Source: Kitasatospora arboriphila (lineage in GTDB: Bacteria; Actinomycetota; Actinomycetes; Mycobacteriales; Mycobacteriaceae). From it: a DNA stretch of 64,000 nt. Below, in pieces: positions 25,024 to 33,279 of this stretch. Each line of letters opens with the position of its first letter. The stretch's first letter is position 1. Position numbers and translations under genes: made by a program. Under the pieces are notes generated by a model. It made no database searches and was not told the origin of the DNA. It was given only the letters and a program-made list of their open reading frames with translations. The DNA is taken from NCBI RefSeq assembly GCF_000717275.1, contig NZ_JNYV01000003.1, forward strand, positions 124,001 to 188,000, read 5' to 3'.

Positions 25024-26264
25024 GTGTTGCAGACGCGGGGGAGCGGCTGGGCGCGGGCCGGTACATCGAGGCTGCGGAACAACCGTCGAACACGGTGACG
25101 TCGGTGCATGAGCTGACCACCTTTGATGGTGCCAAGGTGTCTGGGGTGTTGCGCACCGTGCCGTCGGCGCGGACTGTGGTTGCGCTGATGCACCCGCGCC
25201 AGGACCTGACCCATCATGTGCTGGTGCCTGAACTGCTGGCCCGGGGGTTTGCGGTGTGGACGCAGGGCACGCGGTCGGTGAACAACGACCTGAATCTGAT
25301 CCACGAGCAGGCGCTGCTGGATGTCGCGGCGGGTCAGGTGTTTCTGCGGGACAGGGGCTTTGACTCGGTGGTATCGCTGGGACATTCCGGGGGTGGAACG
25401 CTTTTTGCGTTCTATCACCAACAGGCGGGACAGGCTCCTGGTGAGCGGCTGACGCGGACCCCGGCTGGTCGGCCAGTTGATCTAGCGTCAGCGGAGATGC
25501 CGGTGCCGGACGGTGCGCTGTTCATGGCGCCGCATCCTGGGCAGGGGGAGTTGTTGCTGCGACTCATTGACCCGTCGGTGGTGGATGAGAATGATCCGTT
25601 GAGTGTGGATCCGGAGTTGAATGCGTTTGATCCGGCCAATGGTTTTGTGGATGCGCCTGGTGCGTCGTCCTATGCGCCTGAGTTCGTTGAGCGCTATCGG
25701 GCGGCTCAGCGTGACCGGGTAGAGCGTCTTGATGCTGTTGCGCAGGCTCATGTGGCACAGAGTGCCGATGCGCGAGCACGATTCAAGGTTTCGGGTGATC
25801 CGGTGGATCGACGGGCTGCGTTGGCGCCGCGGCTGATGACGGTGTATCGAACGGACGCCGATCTGCGGTTTGTGGACCCGTCACTGAGTTCGAACGACCG
25901 GCCATATGGTTCGTTGTTCGGTCGTCGGCCTGACCTGACGAACTACGGGCTGGTTGGGTTTGGCCGACTGTCTACTGCCGATGCGTGGTTGTCGACGTGG
26001 TCGGGGTTGTCGAGCAATGCAGCTTTTGTAGGCTGTGCTTCAGGGGTGAAGGTGCCAACGATGTTCGTCGAATTGACTGGGGATCAGGCATGTTTCCCCG
26101 AGGACGCCCTTGAAATGGTTGATGCGTTGGGGTCGGATGACGTGACGCATGTGCGGGTGGAAGGGACTCACTTTGGTGGGCCCATTCGCGACGGGGCACC
26201 GACCGGGGCAAGTCTGGCTGCTGCTGAATTTGGTGGGTGGTTGGGGAAGCGGTTCGAATCCTGA
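25020..26264 (+). CDS. Alpha/beta hydrolase
   Basis: A 414-residue cytoplasmic hydrolase starting at GTG 25020, which overlaps the previous stop; the ATG 33 nt upstream lies inside the preceding gene. The nucleophile elbow is VVSLGHSGGGTLFAF with Ser near residue 123; TMFVELTGDQACFPEDALEM carries a likely acid Asp, and the His is in VEGTHFGGPIRDG near the C-terminus. The long lid between (about residues 140-330, rich in Asp, Pro and Arg) resembles the C-C-bond or formamide-cleaving hydrolases of heteroaromatic catabolism more than simple esterases, but this is inference. It closes the isomerase-VOC operon. Confidence 0.85.
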   Translation: MSVADAGERLGAGRYIEAAEQPSNTVTSVHELTTFDGAKVSGVLRTVPSARTVVALMHPRQDLTHHVLVPELLARGFAVWTQGTRSVNNDLNLIHEQALLDVAAGQVFLRDRGFDSVVSLGHSGGGTLFAFYHQQAGQAPGERLTRTPAGRPVDLASAEMPVPDGALFMAPHPGQGELLLRLIDPSVVDENDPLSVDPELNAFDPANGFVDAPGASSYAPEFVERYRAAQRDRVERLDAVAQAHVAQSADARARFKVSGDPVDRRAALAPRLMTVYRTDADLRFVDPSLSSNDRPYGSLFGRRPDLTNYGLVGFGRLSTADAWLSTWSGLSSNAAFVGCASGVKVPTMFVELTGDQACFPEDALEMVDALGSDDVTHVRVEGTHFGGPIRDGAPTGASLAAAEFGGWLGKRFES

Positions 26265-26296
26265 CGTCTGCCCGCCGGGCGATATGCGCGTGGGTA

Positions 26297-26815
26297 CTAC
26301 TTCCCGCCGGCCACCTGTTGCTGGATCCCTCGGTAGTACTCCTGCTGGGCGGGGTAGTAGTCGTCGAAGTCGATGGCACTTGGGTCCGCGCCGGTGAGCG
26401 CGGCGACCAGCCGGTCGAGGTAGTACTCCCAGCCTGGCCCGGTGTTCTCGATTGTTGTTGGGTCGTCGATGATTTGACTCAGCGTCAGGGTCGTGACCCC
26501 GTCGGCCTCTGAGAGTTCGACGATGAGGTCCCACGTCCCGAAGTCGTCGGTGGTGACCACTTGAAGGACGCGTGGAGGCTCGCAGCGTTGGATGTTGTAC
26601 CGGGCGGGAGTGACGTCGTCGCCTTCGGCGTTCATGGTGAACTCGACGTAGCCCTGTTCAGGGTCGCCCGTGTAGAAGCCGATCCACCGTGCCAGCCGGT
26701 CGGATTCGGTGACGGCCGCCCATACATCGTCGATCGGGGCACGAAAGGTCCGAACGAACGCCACTGCGTCCCCCTCGGGGCGCGGGGTGAACGATCCGGT
26801 AGGTGTGGTGGTCAT
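26297..26815 (-). CDS. SRPBCC / AHSA1-family protein
   Basis: A 172-residue START-like (SRPBCC) protein with the AHSA1 pattern: FVRTFRAPIDDVWAAVTES, ARWIGFYTGDP and a C-terminal tail ending in PGWEYYLDRLVAALTG. Its ATG overlaps the stop of the ArsR gene (ATGA), so the two form a coupled operon. This ArsR-SRPBCC pair is a widespread actinobacterial arrangement in which the SRPBCC protein may bind a small ligand; the ligand is unknown. Confidence 0.9.
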   Translation of the reverse strand: MTTTPTGSFTPRPEGDAVAFVRTFRAPIDDVWAAVTESDRLARWIGFYTGDPEQGYVEFTMNAEGDDVTPARYNIQRCEPPRVLQVVTTDDFGTWDLIVELSEADGVTTLTLSQIIDDPTTIENTGPGWEYYLDRLVAALTGADPSAIDFDDYYPAQQEYYRGIQQQVAGGK

Positions 26816-27234
26816 GCGGTCTCCTCGTCGGGGGTGGTGGATCGGGTTTGACGCGGTGTGCTGCGACGTTGCTTGACGGTGCGGCGCACCTCGGTGTCGA
26901 GAGCGTCGAGGGCGGATTCGGGGACCGGCACACGACGCTCCGCGGAACTTGGTGCCGGCTGGATTCCCCCGGTAGGCGTCAATTCGTCGATGAACCGACG
27001 AACTTCGTCGATAGGCCGTGCGTCCAGTCGGTAGTGCCGTTCGCGCCCTCTGTCCTCGGCGACCACCAACCCGGCGTCGGTGAGCACCCGCAGGTGACGG
27101 CTCACCGCGGGACGCGAAATCGGGTGCGCCTCAGACAGATTCGAACAGAGATCGACCACTCGCGTGGGGCCGCCGACGAGTGTGAGCAGGATGCTGCGCC
27201 GCACGGGGTCGGCTAGGGCCTCGAACACGCTCAC
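26812..27234 (-). CDS. ArsR family winged-helix regulator
   Basis: A 140-residue ArsR-type repressor starting at GTG 27234 (MSVFEALADPVRRSILLTLV). The recognition helix region reads AHPISRPAVSRHLRVLTDAG, followed by the wing VVAEDRGRERHYRLDARPID. No ArsR metal-binding cysteines are present, which is usual for the SRPBCC-linked subgroup. A perfect inverted repeat sits just upstream and is its probable operator. Confidence 0.92.
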   Translation of the reverse strand: MSVFEALADPVRRSILLTLVGGPTRVVDLCSNLSEAHPISRPAVSRHLRVLTDAGLVVAEDRGRERHYRLDARPIDEVRRFIDELTPTGGIQPAPSSAERRVPVPESALDALDTEVRRTVKQRRSTPRQTRSTTPDEETA

Positions 27235-27241
27235 AACATAA

Positions 27242-27261
27242 TGGTAACCGATCAGTTACCA
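27242..27261. promoter_or_regulatory. ArsR operator: TGGTAAC-N6-GTTACCA
   Basis: A perfect 7-bp inverted repeat with a six-base spacer lies 8 nt before the ArsR GTG start. Position and form are typical for autoregulatory ArsR sites, where binding blocks the promoter. Confidence 0.65.
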
Positions 27262-27358
27262 ATATGCCAGTGGTTCACTGGCACGGACCACGCGGGGTCG
27301 AGTACGCACTTGGTCCCACCGTCGGGCAGTGGTCTCTGCACCCCGGGCGGACGTTCAA

Positions 27359-27619
27359 CTACTCTTGCTTCGGACTTCTTGTCCTGCGCTTTTGCAGGAA
27401 GCGGCCTCCGATCGACAGAAGTAACCACGTCCCGGGAATCCAGAGATAACAGCCCAGCCCGTACAAGATACTGAAGTAGAATATGCCGTCGGATAGATCA
27501 AAGAACGTGCGCTCCACGAGTGTGAGCAGGACGATCAAGCCAAAGACAAATGCAACGTAACTGATCGGGACCGAGAGAATGAACAGTCCAAAAGAGTAGG
27601 GACGTAACAGTCTCTTCAT
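27359..27619 (-). CDS. Small membrane protein (candidate immunity protein)
   Basis: 86 residues with two to three hydrophobic segments (LFILSVPISYVAFVFGLIVL and ILYGLGCYLWIPGTWLLLSI) and a basic tail (LQKRRTRSPKQE), so it is an integral membrane protein with a cytoplasmic C-terminus likely. It starts 3 nt after the stop of the 412-residue protein. Small membrane proteins after a large ESX/LXG-type effector are often immunity proteins; that role is inferred from position only. Confidence 0.6.
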   Translation of the reverse strand: MKRLLRPYSFGLFILSVPISYVAFVFGLIVLLTLVERTFFDLSDGIFYFSILYGLGCYLWIPGTWLLLSIGGRFLQKRRTRSPKQE

Positions 27620-27622
27620 GAG

Positions 27623-28861
27623 CTACGGCACCTCGTGGTGGCCAGGCAGGTGCCTCAATGGGCCCCATGGATCGGACCTATCCGGCATATAGTCGTACAT
27701 TGGGGTGGTTACCCCTGAAGGGCTGTCGTTGTAAATCTCCCATGCGGGATAATTCGAGAGTTGACCCTCGACTTCGGGAGCACCGTTAAGCGGCGAGGTG
27801 ATCAAGGTCCCACGGACGGTTACCCCCAATGTGCTGGCGCCGTAGTCGCCCACCTTCTGGTCATGAAACGGGGCAAACGGGTCCAAGGCTTCGAACGTAA
27901 CCTGAACGCGCTCATCGTCTTGGGCGACGCCGAAAGTCGGTGTGTCGACTTTCATTGCGCCGGAATGCGTTTCGATGGAGGGGTTCTGCCGCATCACGAC
28001 GACGCCGTTGTCATAGTCAACATAGATCGAGACCCTGCTGTCCTCGGCATCGGCTGTGGGATCGAACCCGCGGTTGTCACCACGGTTCAAATGAGGAATG
28101 TTGTGCACATTATTGCGCGGAATGAAGGCGTTGATTCGCTGCAGCCCGCCGCCCGGAACCTTGTCGATCGTCTTTACAACAACGGCAGAGTCGAGTCCTT
28201 TGTATTTTGGATCGTAAGTGTTCGTGTCAAGCATCTCAGCCATACGCCAATCGTTGGCAGACTCCGGGTTGCGGCCGAACTGATCTTGGAACGCCTGCGT
28301 CTGGTTGGCTTTCCGCGCGATGCTACTTGTGCCATCGAGTGGGTCTACATCCTCGACGGGTAAGTCGCCGTCGGCCCCGTCGATTGCAGCTGCGAGATTC
28401 TTGTCCACGTTCTCAGCGGAGAGCAATAGACCGTCGAGCTGTTCCTGCAGCTGAGCCTTGATGGCGTAGTACTTTGACTGGGCTGCGCTGTCCCATGAAT
28501 CGAAACCTGCCGGAAGTGGCCCGTCGACCCTGCCATCTGGTGAAACGGTCAACGACTGCGCTGCGGCATCCGCCCGGATGGCGGCGAGCTTCTGCTTGAC
28601 GGCGTCGATATCGTCGGCCGCTTCCTTCGCGGCGTTTGCAATTACCGCGGCCTCTTCCTTGTGGTCAGTGAAGTCCAGGACGGTTCCGCTGATTGATGTT
28701 TTGGCCGCTTCGACGGTGTGCCCGGACCACTGTCCGAAGACCGACAAGTTGGTGAACTGAGCAACCATTGTGTCGCACGCGGCTATCTGCTTCTGGGTTC
28801 GGTGAAAGACTTCTCTCACCTGCTCGGAGTTCCAGCGGTCTATGTCTGCAACGGTGACCAC
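27623..28861 (-). CDS. ESX/LXG-like large effector with helical N-terminus and unassigned C-terminal domain
   Basis: 412 residues, start GTG 28861, 8 nt after the small partner's stop. Residues 1-180 form helices of the type seen in type VII secretion substrates (VADIDRWNSEQVREVFHRTQ, VFGQWSGHTVEAAKTSIS with a WSG motif). A short acidic linker (GDLPVEDVDPLDGTSS) leads to a C-terminal domain of about 220 residues containing FQDQFGRNPESANDWRMAEM and IYVDYDNGVVVMRQNPSIE, which I do not recognise. The architecture matches actinobacterial polymorphic toxins in which the C-terminus is the toxic part. No catalytic motif can be assigned with confidence. Confidence 0.68.
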   Translation of the reverse strand: MVTVADIDRWNSEQVREVFHRTQKQIAACDTMVAQFTNLSVFGQWSGHTVEAAKTSISGTVLDFTDHKEEAAVIANAAKEAADDIDAVKQKLAAIRADAAAQSLTVSPDGRVDGPLPAGFDSWDSAAQSKYYAIKAQLQEQLDGLLLSAENVDKNLAAAIDGADGDLPVEDVDPLDGTSSIARKANQTQAFQDQFGRNPESANDWRMAEMLDTNTYDPKYKGLDSAVVVKTIDKVPGGGLQRINAFIPRNNVHNIPHLNRGDNRGFDPTADAEDSRVSIYVDYDNGVVVMRQNPSIETHSGAMKVDTPTFGVAQDDERVQVTFEALDPFAPFHDQKVGDYGASTLGVTVRGTLITSPLNGAPEVEGQLSNYPAWEIYNDSPSGVTTPMYDYMPDRSDPWGPLRHLPGHHEVP

Positions 28862-28869
28862 GTTACGTC

Positions 28870-29193
28870 TTAGAGATTCAGCGACGGTGTTTTAGCGGCC
28901 GCCTGTGCTATCGCCTGGCTGGAAGCGTCGTCTGTGGTCGTGTACTCCGCAGCCGCTGACGAGAACCCCTGGGAGTGCATGAGGACTTGGCTGAGCAGTG
29001 CGCGATGTTTGTTCTGCCAGCGAGTGGACAGGTTGGTCATCGACTCTTTGGAGCTCGCAGTCCAACCCTGTTCAGTAGCAATGCCGATTACTCGTAGCGA
29101 GTCCGCGAACACCGCCGCACAGTCGTCGTGCCAGGTGCGAGCTTGTTTCGCTGCGTGAAGTAAGTCAGCCGGATGTACTAGTAGTTCCCCCAT
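28870..29193 (-). CDS. Small ESX/WXG100-like partner protein
   Basis: 107 residues from ATG 29193 (MGELLVHPADLLHAAKQART); the longer frame upstream is not credible because its extra residues are Arg/Pro-rich noise. Two amphipathic helices flank a turn with GWTASSKESMTNLSTRWQNK, a degenerate WXG pattern with a Trp in each arm. The gene is the first of a three-gene set (partner, large effector, small membrane protein) with 8- and 3-nt gaps. Its arrangement copies the 11.8-14.6 kb module. Confidence 0.65.
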   Translation of the reverse strand: MGELLVHPADLLHAAKQARTWHDDCAAVFADSLRVIGIATEQGWTASSKESMTNLSTRWQNKHRALLSQVLMHSQGFSSAAAEYTTTDDASSQAIAQAAAKTPSLNL

Positions 29194-29201
29194 GGGGCGA
29201 A

Positions 29202-29354
29202 CTTTACAGGCCCCACCACAACCGCATTGCGCGTGGCGGCGGCACTGTGCCAGCATTCGACCTGGCCCGGTTCTTCGCGGCGGTTGGCGCGAAGCCCGAG
29301 GTAGAGACGTACGGCCTGGCCTTCCGCGTATGTCCGAGAGTGGTTGTCGATTAG
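29202..29354 (+). pseudogene. Coding-like remnant, C-terminal fragment of an unknown protein
   Basis: In one frame the DNA reads LYRPHHNRIARGGGTVPAFD then LARFFAAVGAKPEVETYGLA and FRVCPRVVVD before TAG. The residue mixture and G/C-rich third positions look like real protein, but the frame has no start or ribosome-binding site and runs out of the start region of a gene on the other strand. It may be the tail of a gene destroyed when the ESX-like module arrived. Chance coding cannot be excluded. Confidence 0.35.
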
Positions 29355-29471
29355 AGCCTTCGGTCAATTGTCTGGGCGCATGTGCCCTGTCTCGGAAGAT
29401 CGGAAATGTCCCCGAACTAACCTTCACGGATTGTGTGATGGGTATACCGCGGTCCGGTCGCCAGGGACGGC

Positions 29472-29493
29472 ATCGTCGGGGCCACCCGACGAT
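29472..29493. terminator. Strong 9-bp hairpin, possible terminator
   Basis: ATCGTCGGG and CCCGACGAT are perfect complements around a GCCA loop. The following bases (TCTCGGGTTGTT) hold only a weak T-run, so termination is plausible but not certain. The hairpin follows the remnant at 29202-29354. Confidence 0.45.
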
Positions 29494-29588
29494 TCTCGGG
29501 TTGTTCAATTGACGTTGGCCGCGTAGGCCAGTAAGTCGACTGCGACTAGGATCGGCTGTTGGGACAGTTGTTTCGTCTGCCGGGGGGC

Positions 29589-29845
29589 ATGGTGTGGGTA
29601 GATCCAGAGTTGGTGTTGCAGTTTGGTCAACGCGCGTCACATCATCGGATGTCGGACCGCACTGGGGCGCGAACACCGAATTCCACTACCAGAGCAGTGT
29701 CTGCGACTACTGCATCGGGGATACGACGGATAGCTCACCACCCGAGCAGTACCCGGGCCTCCACGATCCGCTCCGCGGGCGGTGGGCTCGGAACTTCTTC
29801 GTCGCGGGACCATCGGACACCTTTGCCGTCGGGTGCCCACGATGA
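29589..29845 (+). pseudogene. Probable frameshifted small ESX-like gene
   Basis: From ATG 29589 the frame reads MVWVDPELVLQFGQR, the typical beginning of small ESX-like proteins (VWVDPE then LVxxFG), but then turns into Arg/Thr/Ser-rich noise. In the next frame from about 29635 the sequence reads TSSDVGPHWGANTEFHYQSS and continues sensibly to a stop at 29845 that overlaps the next gene's start (ATGA). This pattern suggests a single-base indel near 29630 in a formerly intact gene of about 85 residues. A sequencing error would give the same picture. Confidence 0.45.
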
Positions 29846-30339
29846 GCGGTGAGATTGAGCGTGCGATCCGTGCGGTTTCGCGTTGGTACACAAGCAAGTT
29901 CGGGATTCTACTTACCTGCGTTCTGCTGGCATTCGTTGCAGCAATGTGGTGGCTCCTCCGTCCGGGTGATGATCAGGCAGCGGACATCACGAAGCAACTT
30001 GGCATCGACATCCCTTCGAACGCGTCCGACGTCATCACCGACGATCCAGCTGTTGCGCTGCAGGGTGCGTGTGCAGGTGTGGAGTTCTTGATGCCGACGG
30101 CCGACTGGCACGAGTATGTCGGCGAGTACTTCGATGTTGCAACGCTGGAACCGACGTTTAACGTCGCTACCTCGTGCGGGAACACTCTGATCGAATGTGA
30201 ACGAACATTCAACACGCAACCCGGCAGTGACTCCGGCTACCAAGCTTCCGATCGCATCGACGGAAAGTACCGCGGTGTGGTTGCCTTCCCGGACTGCGTC
30301 AACGACAAGACCAAGATTGCCTGGTCGATCGCCGACTAG
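29842..30339 (+). CDS. Membrane-anchored protein with large extracytoplasmic domain
   Basis: 165 residues from ATG 29842, overlapping the preceding frame's stop. A short basic cytoplasmic stretch (RAVSRWYTSKFG) precedes one membrane helix (ILLTCVLLAFVAAMWWLL) at about residues 20-40. The remaining 125 residues are soluble and probably outside, with four cysteines (ACAGVEF, TSCGNTLIECE, PDCVND) that could form two disulfides. It belongs to the accessory ESX-like neighbourhood. Function unknown. Confidence 0.68.
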   Translation: MSGEIERAIRAVSRWYTSKFGILLTCVLLAFVAAMWWLLRPGDDQAADITKQLGIDIPSNASDVITDDPAVALQGACAGVEFLMPTADWHEYVGEYFDVATLEPTFNVATSCGNTLIECERTFNTQPGSDSGYQASDRIDGKYRGVVAFPDCVNDKTKIAWSIAD

Positions 30340-30374
30340 CTGCTGACCTTTGCCGTCGGCCGCTGCGAAAGACT

Positions 30375-30698
30375 ATGAGGGGCGGAGTGGAGAAAACGTT
30401 GGGCGCGCATTGTTTCTGGCGCCTGTGGGGATCGTCGCTGCTGTGGGCAATTCCAGCCACATACCTGGTCTGTACTGGTGGGACCGTGGCTGCATTCGTG
30501 GTGGGTATGACGCGCGACGGCCACCCGGATGCGTTCGGCGACTATGTCTACCTGGCGGGAGTGGGGGTCCTCTGGGGCACAATCATCTTCATCGGAACGT
30601 GCTACATCACAGTCCCGATGTTCAGCGTCATAATTGCGATCATCCGGTATGCGTTGTGGAGACGTCAACGGAAACGTGACGTCTCGGCTGCCACGTGA
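30375..30698 (+). CDS. Small integral membrane protein
   Basis: 107 residues with two clear hydrophobic spans (SLLWAIPATYLVCTGGTVAA and VGVLWGTIIFIGTCYITVPM, the latter running on into FSVIIAIIRYALW) and a strongly basic C-terminus (RRQRKRDV). It follows the anchored protein by 35 nt on the same strand and probably forms an operon with it. No family recognised. A smaller start at GTG 30384 is possible. Confidence 0.58.
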   Translation: MRGGVEKTLGAHCFWRLWGSSLLWAIPATYLVCTGGTVAAFVVGMTRDGHPDAFGDYVYLAGVGVLWGTIIFIGTCYITVPMFSVIIAIIRYALWRRQRKRDVSAAT

Positions 30699-30793
30699 GT
30701 AAAACGCCGATAGTGTCGTCGCCTCCTTGGCTAAAACTGCTTGGACCGCGCCGTCGCCAAAACACACAGAAGCGCGTGCTCAGGTCCGAGCGG

Positions 30794-31498
30794 TTAATCA
30801 GGCATCAGCGCTTCGAATCGTGCCTCAACCGACGCCGAGATACTGATGCGCTCAGGACGTAGGGACGGGGAAGGTTGATCCTCGCTTCCCATGTCGGCCG
30901 GCAGTCCCATTGCTGCGGGTGGCGCTGCCATAATTCTCTCGTGGTGGGGCTCGGCCGCCACGATACCCAGCATCCCGGGATCCGCGATGGCGACCGCATG
31001 AAATGTGTTGTAGCCCAAGCTTGCTGTGTAACCCTTGGCCTTTGCCAGCGCATCGAGTACCGCCTGATCGCGGACTCGAGCAGTGCGTTTGAGCGTCGCT
31101 TTCCGCGTCAGCCACCAATCCAGGTATCCGACGGTGACCAACTCGACGTCCGCAACTTGCGCAATGAAGGGTGCAATTGCCTCGAATTCGGTGAAGGTTA
31201 CGGTGATCGTGGCGGACGAGAAGTAACGCCATGCCCGCTTCTTGCCGTCTCGATCATACGGTCGGTGCCTGCTGTGCTCGACCTGGTCGAATGTCCACCG
31301 AGACACAGGACTGGCCGGCCGATCGTGCAAGGTGGTGACGATGTCGGTCACTTCCCTGACCGCCGCATCCGCGCGGTCAGCGGCCGATGCGCGGCTCGAA
31401 CCGTCTGCACCCACACGCACGCGAACCGTGCAGCGATTCGGTGCGAACTGGCGACTGGCGTGTCCGCGAACGGTGATGGTGACTGGGGGAGTGCTCAT
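30794..31498 (-). CDS. SIMPL domain-containing protein (DUF541)
   Basis: 234 residues matching the SIMPL/DUF541 pattern: VTITVRGHASRQFAPNRCTV at the N-terminus, and KAKGYTASLGYNTFHAVAIA in the second half. SIMPL proteins are widespread; a few are linked to periplasmic oxidative-stress or signalling roles, but this one lacks a signal peptide and so appears cytoplasmic. Start ATG 31498. Confidence 0.82.
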   Translation of the reverse strand: MSTPPVTITVRGHASRQFAPNRCTVRVRVGADGSSRASAADRADAAVREVTDIVTTLHDRPASPVSRWTFDQVEHSRHRPYDRDGKKRAWRYFSSATITVTFTEFEAIAPFIAQVADVELVTVGYLDWWLTRKATLKRTARVRDQAVLDALAKAKGYTASLGYNTFHAVAIADPGMLGIVAAEPHHERIMAAPPAAMGLPADMGSEDQPSPSLRPERISISASVEARFEALMPD

Positions 31499-31669
31499 GG
31501 ATCGAGTGTGCCAACGGGGTCGGACATGTTTCCGCGACTCGGTTCAGGGTGCGGGCATCGGCTCGACATTTCACGTCGCGAGACTTCAGAGCAGCGGTGG
31601 GTTTGTCCCCGATCTTGTCGGTACCCAGCGCTATGTTGTCACCAGAGAGCGCATCGAGAGGAGGCCACC

Positions 31670-32119
31670 ATGGATGAACCGGACAAGACATCAGACGTCC
31701 ATGAGTGGTCTGACATGGCGACGTGGCTCGCCGAGTCGCTCGTCGACAAACCGGTCGGCTTCATCGTCGAGATGGGTCCGAGTGGGTACGTCGATGATGA
31801 CGATGCGGACGGCGAAGACGACGTCGTCTGCGTCCAGATACAGGTGCTTACCGACGGAGTGATGATGCTGCGGCGATCACGGTCGGTGCTCGGACACTTG
31901 CTCATTGCTGACTATTCCTCCGACAAGCTGCCGCTGAACACGTGGCTGTTCAATGACAACTTCGACGATTGCACCGACGGATACATCTTCAGTCGCGACG
32001 TGCAGCTGCTCGCCGACATCTGCGTCACCTGGTTCCGCGACAACGGCGGTGCCCGCACCACCGACGACCTCGGTATGGAATACCGCTACCCTGACGAGCT
32101 CCTCCCGCCGACCGACTGA
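31670..32119 (+). CDS. YbjN/TY-Chap-like protein (tentative)
   Basis: 149 residues from ATG 31670, preceded by GAGAGGAGG. It is acidic (VDDDDADGEDDVV) with alternating beta strands and helices (VGFIVEMGPSGYV, VVCVQIQVLTDGVMMLRRS) and a C-terminal helix near LLADICVTWFRDN. The layout resembles YbjN-like peptide-binding chaperones that sit beside type VII effectors in actinobacteria. This is a tentative structural impression. The region 31499-31669 between it and the divergent SIMPL gene is their shared promoter region. Confidence 0.6.
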   Translation: MDEPDKTSDVHEWSDMATWLAESLVDKPVGFIVEMGPSGYVDDDDADGEDDVVCVQIQVLTDGVMMLRRSRSVLGHLLIADYSSDKLPLNTWLFNDNFDDCTDGYIFSRDVQLLADICVTWFRDNGGARTTDDLGMEYRYPDELLPPTD

Positions 32120-32211
32120 CGGCGGGCCACCTGCAGGGTGCCGATCCGACAGTCGTCCGTCCACGGCGCTTGGGCTCCACGCCGTCCGATCCCTGTTCGT
32201 GAGGAGTACCT

Positions 32212-33279
32212 ATGGAAGAGTTGATGCACGCATTGTGCAGAGCGACAACCACACTGCCCAAACCAGTAGTCGAATGGATGGTCGGCACGGCCACACCATT
32301 GCTTCAGCCGTGGCGCGATCTGCTGCGGCGGCCTGAACTTACGGACCAGCATGCGTGGGACTGTCTGTGGCGCGACGACGCCTTGATCAAGTCGGCGATG
32401 AAGATTCCGGGCAAGTGGACGGCGAACGCGAGGTCGGAGGATCTGGCAGAGTCTGCGGCCCTCTACCTGTCGCGTCCGAATGTGCCGGCGGGTCGGATCA
32501 CGTTGCTGCGCACCCGACTCGATGCGGACCAGCTTCGTCGAATTGACCTGTTGCGCGCGGTGATTCAGCTAGGTGGTAGCGACCTGGTCTGTCGAGAGAT
32601 CGTCGCCGAGCCGCCACCGGGTTCGACGAGGCAAGAGCATGTGGGTCCGCGCGAACTCGCGTTGATCGAGCGATACCGGACGGAGGCGCAGCAAGCCGTG
32701 GCCGATCGTGAAGGCAAGACCCGGCAGGTGGTGGCGCGAATCGTCCGCGAGGACGGACTGATCGCCCGAGCGACAGCAGCCCGCATGATGGAGCCGGCCG
32801 ACCAACTCCAGACACTTCGTGTCTGTCTGTTCGGTCGTGGGTCGGTGGCAGGTCGCCCGGAGGACGCGGACTGGGTGACGGTGCAGTACCTGTTGGTGCT
32901 CGGACGAGGCGCGTCGACGTACCAACACAGCGATGAGGGGCTGGGGGAGACGTTGTCGGTGCTGCGTCCGATTCTTCGGGCTTACATCGACCAGGTGTAC
33001 ACGCGGCCACGTAGCTGGGTGACCGATCGTCTGCTGACCTTCGGCGAGGCAGGTGTTGTGCCACTGGGGTATTCGATCTATGCCGACGAGGGGAACTACC
33101 TCAATCGGCGGTTCGGGCCGAACGTGAGCAAGTATCAGGCGCTCAGCAAACTCTTCAAAGACAACCGCGACGTGCCACTGCGAGACCTGTGTGAGCGGTC
33201 AGAAGCAGCACAATTGGCGCGATCACGATGGATAGTCGAACAATCACAACGAGGAGGCAAGGGTGAGTACGAAGGATAA
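32212..33279 (+). CDS. Conserved-looking hypothetical protein, 355 aa
   Basis: Start ATG 32212 has a good GAGGAG site 7 nt upstream. The protein is soluble and Arg/Leu-rich (LLRTRLDADQLRRIDLLRAV, QQAVADREGKTRQVVARIVR) with a helical middle and a C-terminal part containing GEAGVVPLGYSIYADEGNYL. No known family, catalytic motif or membrane helix was recognised. It overlaps the HD-hydrolase gene by 17 nt, so the two are co-expressed and may act together. Confidence 0.65.
   Translation: MEELMHALCRATTTLPKPVVEWMVGTATPLLQPWRDLLRRPELTDQHAWDCLWRDDALIKSAMKIPGKWTANARSEDLAESAALYLSRPNVPAGRITLLRTRLDADQLRRIDLLRAVIQLGGSDLVCREIVAEPPPGSTRQEHVGPRELALIERYRTEAQQAVADREGKTRQVVARIVREDGLIARATAARMMEPADQLQTLRVCLFGRGSVAGRPEDADWVTVQYLLVLGRGASTYQHSDEGLGETLSVLRPILRAYIDQVYTRPRSWVTDRLLTFGEAGVVPLGYSIYADEGNYLNRRFGPNVSKYQALSKLFKDNRDVPLRDLCERSEAAQLARSRWIVEQSQRGGKGEYEG

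Larger units (their letters stand above)
29194..29591. other. Gene-poor 398-nt stretch between the ESX-like module and a broken frame
   Basis: No intact gene. It holds a coding-like remnant at 29202-29354, a strong hairpin at 29472-29493 and, at its left end, the promoter region of the leftward ESX-like operon. No tRNA, insertion sequence or attachment-site repeat was seen. Confidence 0.5.

Noticed and set aside
26270-26280. GCCC-GCC-GGGC hairpin between the hydrolase and SRPBCC genes as a terminator
   Set aside because: The stem is only 4 bp with no T-run, too weak to call.
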